Shown: positions 16,631 to 25,463, numbered from the stretch's first letter. The stretch: 64,000 nucleotides of DNA from Alloalcanivorax xiamenensis (GCF_009846745.1 NZ_AQPF01000001.1:272834-336833), one strand, 5' to 3'. Program-made: numbers and translations. Notes: a model not told the origin generated them from the letters alone.

Positions 16631-17758
16631 ATGGGTGAGCAGGGACCGGCAGAAGGTATGGAGAGCGAGCGCCTCGCCCTGGCGTGCTGGGACTATGCCT
16701 GGCCGCTGGCGCGTGAGTACCGGTCTCTGGACCGTGTGCTGGATGAGACGTTAGCACGCGGTTTCAATGCTCTGCGCCTGGATCCTTTTCCTCATCTGCT
16801 GGCGGCACCGGCGCGCGGTGTCCACATGGACCGCTGCGAACTGGAGGTGGCCGCCGACCCGCGCCGTGACCTGTCCGCCAGCAAGGCCACCATCCGTATC
16901 CGCCGTGGTGTGAGACGGCTGCTGCAAGGTGCCGCCGACCGTGGCCTGTCGCTGTGGTTGCACAGCCATTTCCTGCCGGACTCCCGTGCCCGCCGGTCTT
17001 TCGTGCGGCGACCGGAGGATTTCGTCGATGTCTGGGCCCAGACCCTGGGACTGATCCGGGAATGGGATCTGCTGGACCGAGTGGTGGCGGTGGATTTTTG
17101 CCACCAGTTTCCCCAACCGCCAGCGGCCCACGGGTTGATTCGCCGGGTGTTCGGGCGGTCGCCGGAGCGGCCGCTGCCCCGGCATTGGAGCGAACGCGAG
17201 GAACGGTCCCTGGAAGCCTATCTGGTGGAAGTGCCCAGGGCGCTGCGGGCGTTGTTTCCCGGCGTGCGTTTCGGGGTCAGTTGCGGCGCCGGGCAAAGTG
17301 AGTATCTGCGGCAGATGGACACCGGAGAACTGGATTTCCTGGAACTGACGCTGTGGCTCGATGACGATCCCCGTTTTCGACTGGCCAGCGGCGAGCGTTT
17401 GCCGGTGCCCGGCCGGCTTGGCCGGATGCTGGCGCCGCCGGTACGGCAATTGCTGATGGAGGCCACCGGAGAACAGTGGCTGCGACGTCTGCACGATCAG
17501 TTGAACCGGCGGCTGGCGTTCGCCCGCCTGCGGCGCATGGAGCCGGTCCTCGGCGACGGTTATTTGCAGGTGTCCCGTTCACCCGCGTCGCTGCCCCGGG
17601 GCTGGGCGGCGTTCATTGAAGCCACCGTGGATCAGGCGCTCACCGCCGGGGTGTCGGTGATGACGCCGACCAGTCTGGCGCGGCCGCAGACGGCCTGGCT
17701 GTGGCGGGAGCAGGACTGGCTGGCGCGGCTCAACCAGCGTATCCGCGCCGGCGGCTAA
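16631..17758 (+). CDS. Cellulase-like (GH5-type TIM-barrel) protein of unknown substrate
   Basis: 375-aa cytosolic protein resembling the sugar-binding cellulase-like family, a catalytically uncertain branch of GH5/clan-A TIM barrels. It opens with LACWDYAWPLAREYRSLDRVLDETLARGFNALRLDPFPHLL. Strand-like segments follow (LSLWLHSHFLP, RVVAVDFCHQFP, VRFGVSCG, LDFLELTLWLDDD). It ends AGVSVMTPTSLARPQTAWLW. No signal peptide is present, so a polysaccharide-degrading role outside the cell is unlikely. It lies 78 bp after znuA on the same strand and converges with thrB. An alternative start at 16658 is possible. Confidence 0.75.
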   Translation: MGEQGPAEGMESERLALACWDYAWPLAREYRSLDRVLDETLARGFNALRLDPFPHLLAAPARGVHMDRCELEVAADPRRDLSASKATIRIRRGVRRLLQGAADRGLSLWLHSHFLPDSRARRSFVRRPEDFVDVWAQTLGLIREWDLLDRVVAVDFCHQFPQPPAAHGLIRRVFGRSPERPLPRHWSEREERSLEAYLVEVPRALRALFPGVRFGVSCGAGQSEYLRQMDTGELDFLELTLWLDDDPRFRLASGERLPVPGRLGRMLAPPVRQLLMEATGEQWLRRLHDQLNRRLAFARLRRMEPVLGDGYLQVSRSPASLPRGWAAFIEATVDQALTAGVSVMTPTSLARPQTAWLWREQDWLARLNQRIRAGG

Positions 17759-17811
17759 CGCCACCGGCATGTTTGAAGCAACCGGCTCGGCTTACCGGTT
17801 CCCGGGCAGGA

Positions 17812-18729
17812 TTACAGACTGAGCGCGTTGAAGCGGTAGCCGAAAATGCGCGCGAATTCCGCCGGATCCTTGCTGCCTTGCCCCTCGGCATCGGCGGATA
17901 CCGGCCCGGCTAGCCGGGACAGCCAGAAACGCAGTGCCGCCACCGCCAGGGCCAGTGACAGCACTTCCTCATCGTAATGGCCGCCGCCTTCCCGGTAACC
18001 AGCCATTAACGCCGCCTCGCGGCGTGGAACCGGCCGGCCATCGGCGGCCACGCACCAGTCATTCAGCGCCACCGCCAAATCGTATTCCGGCCGTTCCGCG
18101 CAGGCGTTGTAGAAGTCCAGCACGCCGCTCAGGTGGCCGTCGTCGAACAGCACGTTGTCGCGGAACAGGTCAGCGTGGACCAGCACCCCGGCGGGGGGCG
18201 TTTTTTTCCAGCGTTTCAGGATCTGAGCGGCCTGATGGACAGCGGCGTCCGGCAGCCGGGTGGACTGCTCCATGAAGCGGGCCAGCCGTTCCCGTTCATT
18301 GGGCAGGCGGCCCAGATCGTCAATCGGCGCCTGATGCAGTTGCGCCAGCACATGGCCGATCTGGCGGCAGTGTTCCACCTGCGGGGTCAGACAATGTTCG
18401 CCGCGCAGGCGCGGCATCAACACCGCCGGTTTGCCCTCCACCTCATGCACGGTGCGCCCTTTGCCATCGGCCAGTGCCGGCGCCACCGGCAGGCGAGCCA
18501 GAGCCAGATCGGAGACCACCTTGATGTAGGGGGCGAGCTCGTCTTCCTCGAATTGCTCGAACACCGTCAGCACCACCTCCCGGGGGCTGCCGTCGTACTG
18601 GCGGGCTTCGATCAGGAAAGTGCTGTTTTCAATGCCATGGCTGGCGGCGGTGGCCGATACCAGCTCCAGATTGTAATGCGCCAGCACCTCGGCGATGCGG
18701 CGTTGGGACACGGGCGTGTAGACGGACAT
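17812..18729 (-). CDS. thrB: Homoserine kinase ThrB (APH/choline-kinase-like type)
   Basis: 305-aa homoserine kinase of the type found in Pseudomonas, which has a protein-kinase-like aminoglycoside-phosphotransferase fold rather than the GHMP fold. It phosphorylates homoserine in threonine synthesis. It starts MSVYTPVSQRRIAEVLAHYN and has ENSTFLIEA, the ATP-site LPRLRGEH-type segment, and the catalytic loop VLVHADLFRDNVLFDD with GVLDFYNAC as metal-binding motif. The ATG at 18729 is used; the longer frame adds nine unrelated residues. Its closeness to polA repeats the Pseudomonas gene order. Confidence 0.92.
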   Translation of the reverse strand: MSVYTPVSQRRIAEVLAHYNLELVSATAASHGIENSTFLIEARQYDGSPREVVLTVFEQFEEDELAPYIKVVSDLALARLPVAPALADGKGRTVHEVEGKPAVLMPRLRGEHCLTPQVEHCRQIGHVLAQLHQAPIDDLGRLPNERERLARFMEQSTRLPDAAVHQAAQILKRWKKTPPAGVLVHADLFRDNVLFDDGHLSGVLDFYNACAERPEYDLAVALNDWCVAADGRPVPRREAALMAGYREGGGHYDEEVLSLALAVAALRFWLSRLAGPVSADAEGQGSKDPAEFARIFGYRFNALSL

Positions 18730-18849
18730 GAACGTCTTCCTTGAAACACAGGGCACCCACTGGGGAGAGAGGGCACCCGAAAAAACGGCCGGGGATGACC
18801 GAGCCGTTTACATTGACCGATGGTATAACTCCCGCATTTCCCGGGCACG

Positions 18850-18873
18850 ATTTGTAAAAAATATTTTACAAAT
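18850..18873. promoter_or_regulatory. Perfect 24-bp palindromic operator upstream of the esterase
   Basis: ATTTGTAAAA-N4-TTTTACAAAT, perfect 10-bp arms with an AATA spacer, starting about 20 bp downstream of a TATAAC hexamer (18824-18829) and 19 bp before the esterase ATG. This has the typical geometry of a TetR- or MarR-class repressor site. The regulator is not in the immediate vicinity. Confidence 0.65.
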
Positions 18874-18892
18874 TCCTCAAAAAGGATACGTC

Positions 18893-19924
18893 ATGGCGTT
18901 ACAACACACCCTGGAGCGGCATACCGTTCGCACTTTGATGAAACTTCCCGGCAGCGCCCTCGGGCGCCTGGCCGGCCTGCTGGAAAAGGTCGACCGCGGC
19001 CGCCTGGATCCCCGCCTGCGCCTGCTATTGGCGCTCGGCGACGGCCGCAAGGGGTTTCATCAATTGCCGTTACCCAAGGGCCGTGCCCTCTATGCCCAGA
19101 TGATCGACATGCTCGATGTCGGCCGCGAAACGGTGGCCCAGGTCAGCGATCTGCGCGTTCCGGTGGCTGGCGGTGATATCCTGGTGCGTTTGTACCGCCC
19201 GGTGGCGGCGCCGATTCCGGCTCCGGCCATCGTTTATTTCCACGGCGGTGGTTTTACCATCGGTTCCGCCGCGGAATACGACCGTCTGTGCCGTTATCTG
19301 GCTAACCGTACCGGCGCCGTGATCCTCAATGTGGACTACCGGCTGGCGCCGGAGCATGTGGCGCCCACCGCCGCCGATGACGTAGTGGCCGCCTGGCGAT
19401 GGGTTCTGGCCCAGGCTGACAAGCTGGGTCTGGATGACCAGCGACTTGCCGTGATGGGCGACAGCGCTGGCGGCAATCTGAGCATTGTCACCGCGCAGCA
19501 GGCGGCGCGGGAGGGGCTTATCAAGCCAAAACTGGTGGTGGCGGTATATCCGAAAACCGACGGTGAGACGAATTTCGAGTCGGCGGTGACCCTGGGGGGC
19601 GGTCAAGGCGGGCTGGACCGGGACATGATCACCTGGTTCCATCAACAATATCTGCCTGATGACAGCCTGGTGGACGACATTCGCATCTCGCCGCTGCGCA
19701 ACCCGGAGCTGGAGGGCCAGCCGGAAACCATCCTGGTCACCGCCACCGATCCATTGCGCGACGAAGGCCTGGCCTATGGTGAGAAACTCAAGGCCGCCGG
19801 TGTCACCGTGGTCAATCTGGACTACCCGGAACTGGTGCACGGCTTCATCACCATGGGCGGTGCCATTCCCGCCGCCCGTAATGCGGTGAACGCCATCTGC
19901 CGGCAGGTGCGCGAGCGTCTCTGA
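18893..19924 (+). CDS. HSL-family alpha/beta-hydrolase (esterase/lipase)
   Basis: 343-aa serine hydrolase of the hormone-sensitive-lipase (type IV) family. The oxyanion motif is HGGGF (IVYFHGGGFTIGS) and the nucleophile is GDSAGG (VMGDSAGGNLS). Asp and His of the triad are expected in TATDPLRDEG and ELVHGF. An N-terminal cap of about 90 residues precedes the catalytic core. The ATG at 18893 has AAGGA nine bases upstream. A perfect palindromic operator lies just ahead, so expression is probably repressed until an inducer appears. It is divergent from thrB. The substrate is likely a short-to-medium acyl ester. Confidence 0.92.
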   Translation: MALQHTLERHTVRTLMKLPGSALGRLAGLLEKVDRGRLDPRLRLLLALGDGRKGFHQLPLPKGRALYAQMIDMLDVGRETVAQVSDLRVPVAGGDILVRLYRPVAAPIPAPAIVYFHGGGFTIGSAAEYDRLCRYLANRTGAVILNVDYRLAPEHVAPTAADDVVAAWRWVLAQADKLGLDDQRLAVMGDSAGGNLSIVTAQQAAREGLIKPKLVVAVYPKTDGETNFESAVTLGGGQGGLDRDMITWFHQQYLPDDSLVDDIRISPLRNPELEGQPETILVTATDPLRDEGLAYGEKLKAAGVTVVNLDYPELVHGFITMGGAIPAARNAVNAICRQVRERL

Positions 19925-19933
19925 GCCGGTTCG

Positions 19934-20000
19934 CCGCCAGAGCCGCTTCCCGCGGCGACTTTGTAGTCCCGGCTGTGGGAAGCGAGTTCACTCGCGAATG
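19934..20000. repeat. REP-like palindromic element (copy 2)
   Basis: Contains GTAGTCCCGGCTGTGGGAAGCGAG-TTCA-CTCGCGAAT, with a GCGAG/CTCGC stem ending in GAAT. It fills the gap between the esterase and polA. Confidence 0.6.
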
Positions 20001-20083
20001 GCGGGCAGGACGTTCTCCGGTCGATTGGGCCCGAGCCTTCGCGTTACACTGTGGCCTTTCCTCACAGTGACCCAGGGACCCCC

Positions 20084-22849
20084 ATGGCCGAGTCCAAACC
20101 GATCATTCTTGTCGACGGTTCTTCCTATCTTTATCGCGCTTTCCACGCCTTGCCGCCGCTGACCACCTCCAATGGTCAGCCCACCGGCGCGGTACGGGGC
20201 GTGGCGTCGATGCTGCGCAAGCTGATCAAGGACTACGACCCGGAATACATGGCGGTGGTGTTCGACGCCAAGGGCAAGACGTTCCGCGATGAACTGTTCG
20301 AGGAGTACAAATCCAACCGGCCGCCGATGCCCGACGAGCTGCGCGAACAGGTGCAGCCGCTGCATGATCTGATCCGCGCCATGGGGCTGCCGTTGATCGT
20401 CGAAGAGGGGGTCGAGGCGGACGACGTGATCGGCACCTTTGCCCGCCAGTTCGGCGGCGAGGGCAAGGACGTGTTGATCTCCACCGGCGACAAGGACATG
20501 GCGCAGCTGGTCAATGGCAAGGTCACCCTGATCAACACCATGACCGACACCTTGCTCGATGTTGACGGGGTGAAAAACAAGTTTGGGGTCGGCCCGGAGC
20601 TGATCATCGACTTCCTGGCGCTGATGGGCGACAAGGTGGACAACATTCCCGGCGTGCCCGGTGTCGGCGAGAAAACCGCTCTGGCCCTGTTGCAGGGGCT
20701 CGGATCGATGGAACGGATCTACGCCAACCTGGACAAGGTGGCGGAACTCTCCGTGCGTGGCGCCAAAACCCTGGGCAAGAAGCTGGAAGAGCATCGCGAG
20801 CAGGCGTTCCTTTCCTACAAGCTGGCCACCATCAAGGTGGACTGCGAGCTCAAGGAAGCGCTCAAGGACCTGAAAATGGGCGACCCGGACACGGAAGCCC
20901 TGACGCACCATTACCGCACTCTGGAATTCAAGGGATGGCTGGCGGAACTGCTGGAGGGCGAGGATCCGGCCGCCGGCGCTTCGGCGGTTGAGGGTGGAGG
21001 GGGAGAGCAGGGCGTCATTCAGCGTGACGGCTACGTCACCATCGTCGACGAGGCAGGGCTGGATGTCTGGGTGAAGAAGTTGGGCAAAGCCAAGGTGTTT
21101 GCCTTCGACACCGAGACCACCAGCCTGGATTACATGCAGGCACGTCTGGTGGGTGTGAGCGTGGCGCTGGCGCCGGGCGAGGCCGCTTATATTCCATTCG
21201 GCCACGATTACCCCGGAGCACCGGATCAGCTTGCCCGCGATCACGTGCTGGATACGCTCAAACCGATTCTGGAAGACGACAACGTCAAAAAGGTGGGCCA
21301 GAACCTCAAGTACGACATGAGCGTACTGGCGGTGGACGCGAACATTACCCTGCGCGGCGTGGCCTTCGACACCATGCTGGAATCCTATGTGCTGGATTCC
21401 GTCGCCACCCGCCATGACATGGATTCTCTGGCGCTCAAATACCTGGGCCACAAGACCATCAGTTTCGAGGAGATCGCCGGCAAAGGCGCCAAGCAGCTGA
21501 CCTTCAATCAGATTGGCTTGGAGGAAGCCGGCACCTACGCCGCCGAGGACGCCGACATCACCTGGCGGCTGCACGAAGCACTGTGGCCGAGACTGGAGAA
21601 GGAAAAGCCCCTGGAGCGGGTATTCAAGGAAATTGAGATGCCGCTGGTGCCGGTGCTCAGCCGTATCGAGCGCAACGGCGCCTATGTGGACGCCGCCAAA
21701 CTACGGCACCAAAGCCAGTATCTGGCCAAGCGCATGGCGGAGCTGGAAGAGAAAGCCTATGAGCTGGCGGGGCAAAAATTCAATCTGGGCTCGCCCAAGC
21801 AACTCGGTGAAATCCTCTACACCAAACTCGAAATTCCGGTAATCAAGAAGACCCCGAAGGGCGCGCCTTCCACCGCCGAGGCGGTATTGCAGGAACTGGC
21901 ACTGGAATACCCGCTGCCGGAAGTGATCATGGGCTACCGGGAGGTGGCCAAACTGAAGAACACCTACACCGACAAGCTGCCGGAGCTGATCGATCCCCGC
22001 ACCGGCCGGGTGCACACCTCCTACCATCAGGCGGTGGCGGCCACCGGACGGTTGTCTTCCAGCGATCCCAACTTGCAGAACATTCCGGTGCGCAGCGAGG
22101 AAGGCCGCAAAATCCGTCAGGCCTTTTCCGCTCCCCCCTCGGACGGTAAAGGGGCCCGCAAGATCGTTGCCTGTGACTATTCCCAGATCGAGCTGCGGAT
22201 CATGGCTCACCTCAGTGGCGACAAGGGCCTGCTGGAGGCCTTCGAAAAAGGTCTGGATATTCACCGGGCCACCGCCGCCGAGGTCTGGGGCAAAACCGTG
22301 GATGAGGTCAGCGACAATGAGCGCCGCAACGCCAAGGCCATCAACTTCGGCCTGATCTATGGCATGAGCGCCTTTGGTCTGGCCAAGCAACTGCGCATAC
22401 CGCGTGGCGAAGCGCAGGAATACATCGACCGCTACTTCGAGAAGTATCCGGGCGTGCGCCGCTACATGGATGACACCCGCGCCACCGCCGCCGACAAGGG
22501 CTACGTGGAAACCCTGTTTGGGCGCCGTCTGTATCTGCCGGAGATCAACAGCCGCAACGGCCAGCGCCGCCAGGCCGCCGAACGCACGGCGATCAACGCG
22601 CCGATGCAAGGCTCCGCCGCCGATATCATCAAACGGGCCATGGTGCAGGTCCACGATTGGCTCGATACCACGGACTTTGATGCCCTGATGATCATGCAGG
22701 TGCACGACGAACTGGTCTTCGAGGTGGCGGAGAAGCAGGTGGAATCCCTGGTCAAGGAAGTGCGCCAGCGCATGGAGGCCGCCGCCGGACTGAAAGTACC
22801 GCTGATCGTGGATGCTGGTATCGGTGATAATTGGGAAGAGGCGCATTGA
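20084..22849 (+). CDS. polA: DNA polymerase I
   Basis: 921-aa three-domain repair and Okazaki-fragment polymerase. The 5'-3' exonuclease domain is at about 1-290 (MAESKPIILVDGSSYLYRAFH, EEGVEADDVIGT, GDKDMAQLV). The 3'-5' exonuclease domain starts near 330 with FDTETTSLD and appears active (LKYDMSVL, EDADITWRLH). The polymerase domain has motif A CDYSQIELRIMAH, the O-helix RRNAKAINFGLIYGMSAFG and motif C MQVHDELVFEV. The ATG at 20084 is used because the protein starts there in relatives. In enterics and Pseudomonas engB and an sRNA gene follow polA directly; here tpm follows instead. Confidence 0.97.
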   Translation: MAESKPIILVDGSSYLYRAFHALPPLTTSNGQPTGAVRGVASMLRKLIKDYDPEYMAVVFDAKGKTFRDELFEEYKSNRPPMPDELREQVQPLHDLIRAMGLPLIVEEGVEADDVIGTFARQFGGEGKDVLISTGDKDMAQLVNGKVTLINTMTDTLLDVDGVKNKFGVGPELIIDFLALMGDKVDNIPGVPGVGEKTALALLQGLGSMERIYANLDKVAELSVRGAKTLGKKLEEHREQAFLSYKLATIKVDCELKEALKDLKMGDPDTEALTHHYRTLEFKGWLAELLEGEDPAAGASAVEGGGGEQGVIQRDGYVTIVDEAGLDVWVKKLGKAKVFAFDTETTSLDYMQARLVGVSVALAPGEAAYIPFGHDYPGAPDQLARDHVLDTLKPILEDDNVKKVGQNLKYDMSVLAVDANITLRGVAFDTMLESYVLDSVATRHDMDSLALKYLGHKTISFEEIAGKGAKQLTFNQIGLEEAGTYAAEDADITWRLHEALWPRLEKEKPLERVFKEIEMPLVPVLSRIERNGAYVDAAKLRHQSQYLAKRMAELEEKAYELAGQKFNLGSPKQLGEILYTKLEIPVIKKTPKGAPSTAEAVLQELALEYPLPEVIMGYREVAKLKNTYTDKLPELIDPRTGRVHTSYHQAVAATGRLSSSDPNLQNIPVRSEEGRKIRQAFSAPPSDGKGARKIVACDYSQIELRIMAHLSGDKGLLEAFEKGLDIHRATAAEVWGKTVDEVSDNERRNAKAINFGLIYGMSAFGLAKQLRIPRGEAQEYIDRYFEKYPGVRRYMDDTRATAADKGYVETLFGRRLYLPEINSRNGQRRQAAERTAINAPMQGSAADIIKRAMVQVHDWLDTTDFDALMIMQVHDELVFEVAEKQVESLVKEVRQRMEAAAGLKVPLIVDAGIGDNWEEAH

Positions 22850-22917
22850 GCCCCTCGGCCCCTGGGCACAATATCGCGAGCGATCCGCGACAACGGAACC
22901 TTTGATCTGGAGTCTCC

Positions 22918-23577
22918 ATGGAATCTCATTTCTGGAAAGAACGGTGGCACAAGCGGGAAATCGGCTTTCATCTGCCTTTCGTGAACCCGGTACTCAAACG
23001 TAACCTGCCCGCCTTTGACTTGCCGGCCGGTTCCCGGGTGTTCCTGCCTCTGTGTGGCAAGACCCTGGACATGATCTGGCTGCTGGAACAAGGCCACCGG
23101 GTGGTAGGCGCCGAACTGAGCGAGCTGGCGGTGCGCCAGCTGTTCGAGGAATGGGGTGTGGAGCCCGAAGTGGACGACTGGGCCGGTGGGCGCCGTTGGC
23201 ACCACGGAAACCTGACGGTGTTCCAGGGCGATTTGTTCGAGCTCACCGCTGAGCAATTGGGCCCGGTGGATCTGGTCTATGACCGGGCCGCTCTGGTGGC
23301 CCTGCCCGAGGCCATGCGTGCCCGCTATGCGCCCCATGTATGCGAGCTGTCCGGCGGTGCGCCGCAATTGCTGATCAGCTTTGAATACGATCCGGCGGAG
23401 ATGGCGGGTCCGCCGTTCCCGGTGTTCGCCGAGGAAGTGCGGCAACGCTACCAGGCGCGCTACACCTTGCGGGAACTGGCCCGCCAGGAGGTCATCGAGA
23501 CTCAGGATCGTTTCAAGGACGCTGGAGTGACGTCCTTCGTGCAAGTGGCGTGGAAGCTGAGCCCGCTGGTCGTTTGA
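22918..23577 (+). CDS. tpm: Thiopurine S-methyltransferase
   Basis: 219-aa class I SAM methyltransferase that methylates thiopurines and, in bacteria, metalloid species such as selenite and tellurite. Family signatures are FWKERWHKREIGFHLPFVNPVL at the start and RVFLPLCGKTLDMIWLLEQGHRVVGAELSE as the SAM site. LVYDRAALVALPEAMRARYA follows, then PFPVFAEEVRQRY near the end. Length matches the family. It lies 68 bp downstream of polA on the same strand and converges with the TrmY-like gene. Confidence 0.94.
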   Translation: MESHFWKERWHKREIGFHLPFVNPVLKRNLPAFDLPAGSRVFLPLCGKTLDMIWLLEQGHRVVGAELSELAVRQLFEEWGVEPEVDDWAGGRRWHHGNLTVFQGDLFELTAEQLGPVDLVYDRAALVALPEAMRARYAPHVCELSGGAPQLLISFEYDPAEMAGPPFPVFAEEVRQRYQARYTLRELARQEVIETQDRFKDAGVTSFVQVAWKLSPLVV

Positions 23578-23589
23578 GCGGGAGAGGCG

Positions 23590-24189
23590 TCACACGCCCT
23601 GAATATCCAGGGCGTTGTGAATCAGCACCACGCATTGGGATGCGAACAGCATTTTCGGGCCCAGGCTGATTTTCTCCGCCCCCAGCCGCTTGAGGCTGTT
23701 GAAGCTCTTCTTCGGCATGGGAATGTGGTCGGTGAGCAGAAAGCAGGGGTTGCCGGGGAAATCCACGCCCTGAATCGGCTCGCCTTTCTTGTCCATGACA
23801 TAAAGCTGATAGTTGCTGGCCAGGTCCTGAACCAGCTTCTCGAAACTTAGCGTACTCACGGTAATACCCGGTGCCACTGCCCGGGTTTGTTCCTTGCTCA
23901 TGCCCTGGGACACATCCAGGGCGGTGGCGATCCTGTCCAGTAACGCCTGTTCGTGGAAACCGCCGAGATCACGGATATCGTTAGCGGCGAACGCGATGGT
24001 GCGTGAATAGTCCTGGGTGCTTTCCAATACCAGGTAGATGGTGACGTCGTCGCGGTGGGACTGCGCAACGAACAGGGCGTTCATCAGACTGTGCGCCAGA
24101 ATCTCGGTATGGGCGGCCTGCCCCACGCTCTCGCGCAGGCGGCTGCTGTCGGTGGGGGCGGCGCGGGCGCGCAGAACGAAGGCTCTCAT
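23590..24189 (-). CDS. trmY: TrmY-like SPOUT methyltransferase (DUF358)
   Basis: 199-aa SPOUT-class SAM methyltransferase. In archaea TrmY methylates N1 of pseudouridine 54 in tRNA; bacterial homologues exist in some Gammaproteobacteria. Visible features are the opening MRAFVLRARAAPTDSSRLR, the central VTIYLVLE, GEPI near the middle, and the C-terminal trefoil knot: NPCFLLTDHIPMPKK and LGPKMLFASQCVVLIHNALD. The knot motif includes the SLGP and CVVLIHN segments that bind SAM. Because bacterial T-loops normally carry T54, not pseudouridine 54, the substrate is uncertain. Confidence 0.82.
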   Translation of the reverse strand: MRAFVLRARAAPTDSSRLRESVGQAAHTEILAHSLMNALFVAQSHRDDVTIYLVLESTQDYSRTIAFAANDIRDLGGFHEQALLDRIATALDVSQGMSKEQTRAVAPGITVSTLSFEKLVQDLASNYQLYVMDKKGEPIQGVDFPGNPCFLLTDHIPMPKKSFNSLKRLGAEKISLGPKMLFASQCVVLIHNALDIQGV

Positions 24190-24284
24190 GATCGTTGCTT
24201 CATGGTGACTGGGGCGGCCAGTGTCGGCGATTGTGGCGGGGGCGGCAACGCAAAGTGCATGCGAGAGAGAAGGGTTCTGGTGGT

Positions 24285-24578
24285 TCAGGCAACCTTGAAA
24301 TCGATGGCCTGGACCTTGTCCAGATTGATCCGTTGCCGTGCCTGCCAGAGGTCGTAAAGGTCCTGCAAGGCCAGCCAGCTTTCCGGAGTTCGCCCCAGGG
24401 CTTTCGACAGGCGCAAAGCCATTTCCGGGCTCACGCCGCTGGCCCCGTTGAGGACACGACTGAGCGAGGAGGGAGAGATATCCAGCTTTGCCGCCAGCGC
24501 ACGCACACTTAAACCGTGGGGTTCCAGGTAGACCTCGCGGATGAACTCACCGGGGTGTGGGGGATGATGCATGTTCAT
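24285..24578 (-). CDS. higA: HigA-family antitoxin
   Basis: 97-aa XRE/Cro-type helix-turn-helix protein. It opens with MNMHHPPHPGEFIREVYLEPHGLSVRALA, the HigA hallmark, followed by the HTH (LDISPSSLSRVLNGASGVSPEMALRLSKALG) and ESWLALQDLYDLWQA. It neutralises the HigB toxin and represses its own operon. Its ATG shares one base with the higB stop (TAATG), so the two are translationally coupled with the toxin first, the usual HigBA order. Confidence 0.94.
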   Translation of the reverse strand: MNMHHPPHPGEFIREVYLEPHGLSVRALAAKLDISPSSLSRVLNGASGVSPEMALRLSKALGRTPESWLALQDLYDLWQARQRINLDKVQAIDFKVA

Positions 24579-24856
24579 TAGTGATAATCCTCATAGTTCA
24601 ACACATAGGCGTTGCCGTCCTTGAATTCAAAGGTCAGGCGCCAGTTTCCGCTTATCCGGATGGACCAGCGCCCCTTTGCTTTTCCTTTCAAGGGGTGCAA
24701 GGAGAAGCCCGGGATATCCATATCCTCAATGACCGTTGCGGTATCCAGGGCGGCCAGTTGCATCCTCAGACGCTTGGCATGAGTGGCTTGAACACCGGCG
24801 GTGGAGCCCGTGCTGAAAAACCGCTGCAGTCCTTTGTGGCGGAATGATTTGATCAT
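24578..24856 (-). CDS. higB: HigB-family (RelE superfamily) toxin
   Basis: 92-aa ribosome-dependent mRNA interferase. The family fold is seen in MIKSFRHKGLQRFFSTGSTAGVQATHAKRLRMQLAALDTA, then PLKGKAKGRWSIRISGNWRLTFEF and the C-terminal DAYVLNYEDYH-like end (here NAYVLNYEDYH). The conserved Lys/Arg/His residues of the catalytic surface are present, so it looks active. A strong promoter with a palindromic operator lies immediately upstream. Confidence 0.94.
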   Translation of the reverse strand: MIKSFRHKGLQRFFSTGSTAGVQATHAKRLRMQLAALDTATVIEDMDIPGFSLHPLKGKAKGRWSIRISGNWRLTFEFKDGNAYVLNYEDYH

Positions 24857-24864
24857 GGTGATGG

Positions 24865-24893
24865 ATTATAGGGTGTTGCGTGTTGCGCAACAA
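24865..24893 (-). promoter_or_regulatory. higBA promoter with palindromic operator
   Basis: On the minus strand, -35 TTGTTG (24893-24888), a 17-bp spacer and a consensus -10 TATAAT (24870-24865) precede the higB ATG by 8 bp. The perfect palindrome TGTTGCGCAACA (24881-24892) overlaps the -35, and a half-copy TGTTGCG sits directly beside it (24874-24880). This is a good HigA autorepression site. Confidence 0.7.
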
Positions 24894-24922
24894 GGTTGGC
24901 TTCGCTCCTCTGGCAAACCCCG

Positions 24923-24928
24923 TATAAT
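24923..24928 (+). promoter_or_regulatory. -10 hexamer of the yajQ promoter
   Basis: A consensus TATAAT lies 50 bp upstream of the yajQ ATG. A convincing -35 at 16-18 bp spacing is not visible, so the promoter may depend on an activator or a weak -35. Confidence 0.4.
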
Positions 24929-24977
24929 CTCCCGCGGGGCCGTCCTGGCCGGAATCAACTGAAGCAAGGAAAGAACC

Positions 24978-25463
24978 ATGCCGTCCTTCGACATCGTTTC
25001 CGAAACCGATGAGGTGGCGCTGCGCCACGCCGTGGATAACGCCAACCGGGAGCTGGCCAGCCGCTTTGATTTCCGCGGCGTGGAAGCCAGTATCGAACAG
25101 AACGGGTTGTCGGTGACGCTGAAAACTGAATCGGAATTCCAGGTTCGCCAGCTCGAGGAGCTGTTCGCCAAGGCCTGTGTGAAACAGAACCTGAGCGCCG
25201 CCGGCGCCGACCGGGAAGACAAGCCGGTGCACAGCGGCAAGACCTTCTCACTGACCCTGGCCTTCAAGCAGGGTATCGACCAGCCCACCGCCAAGCAGAT
25301 CGTGAAGATGATCAAGGACAGCAAGATCAAGGTGCAGGCGTCGATCCAGGGGGATCAGGTGCGGGTCAATGGCAAGAAGCGGGATGACCTGCAGCAGGTG
25401 ATCGCCATGCTCAAGGAATCCAAGCTGGAGCTGCCGCTGCAATTCAATAATTTCCGCGACTGA
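24978..25463 (+). CDS. yajQ: YajQ-family nucleotide-binding (c-di-GMP effector) protein
   Basis: 161-aa member of the YajQ family, with two ferredoxin-like folds. It opens MPSFDIVSETDEVALRHAVDNANRELASRFDFRG, carries KQIVKMIKDSKIKVQASIQGDQVRV and ends with VIAMLKESKLELPLQFNNFRD, all strongly conserved. Xanthomonas and Pseudomonas homologues bind cyclic di-GMP and influence transcription; nucleotide binding here is by homology. AAGGAAAG precedes the ATG. It is divergent from higBA. Confidence 0.95.
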   Translation: MPSFDIVSETDEVALRHAVDNANRELASRFDFRGVEASIEQNGLSVTLKTESEFQVRQLEELFAKACVKQNLSAAGADREDKPVHSGKTFSLTLAFKQGIDQPTAKQIVKMIKDSKIKVQASIQGDQVRVNGKKRDDLQQVIAMLKESKLELPLQFNNFRD

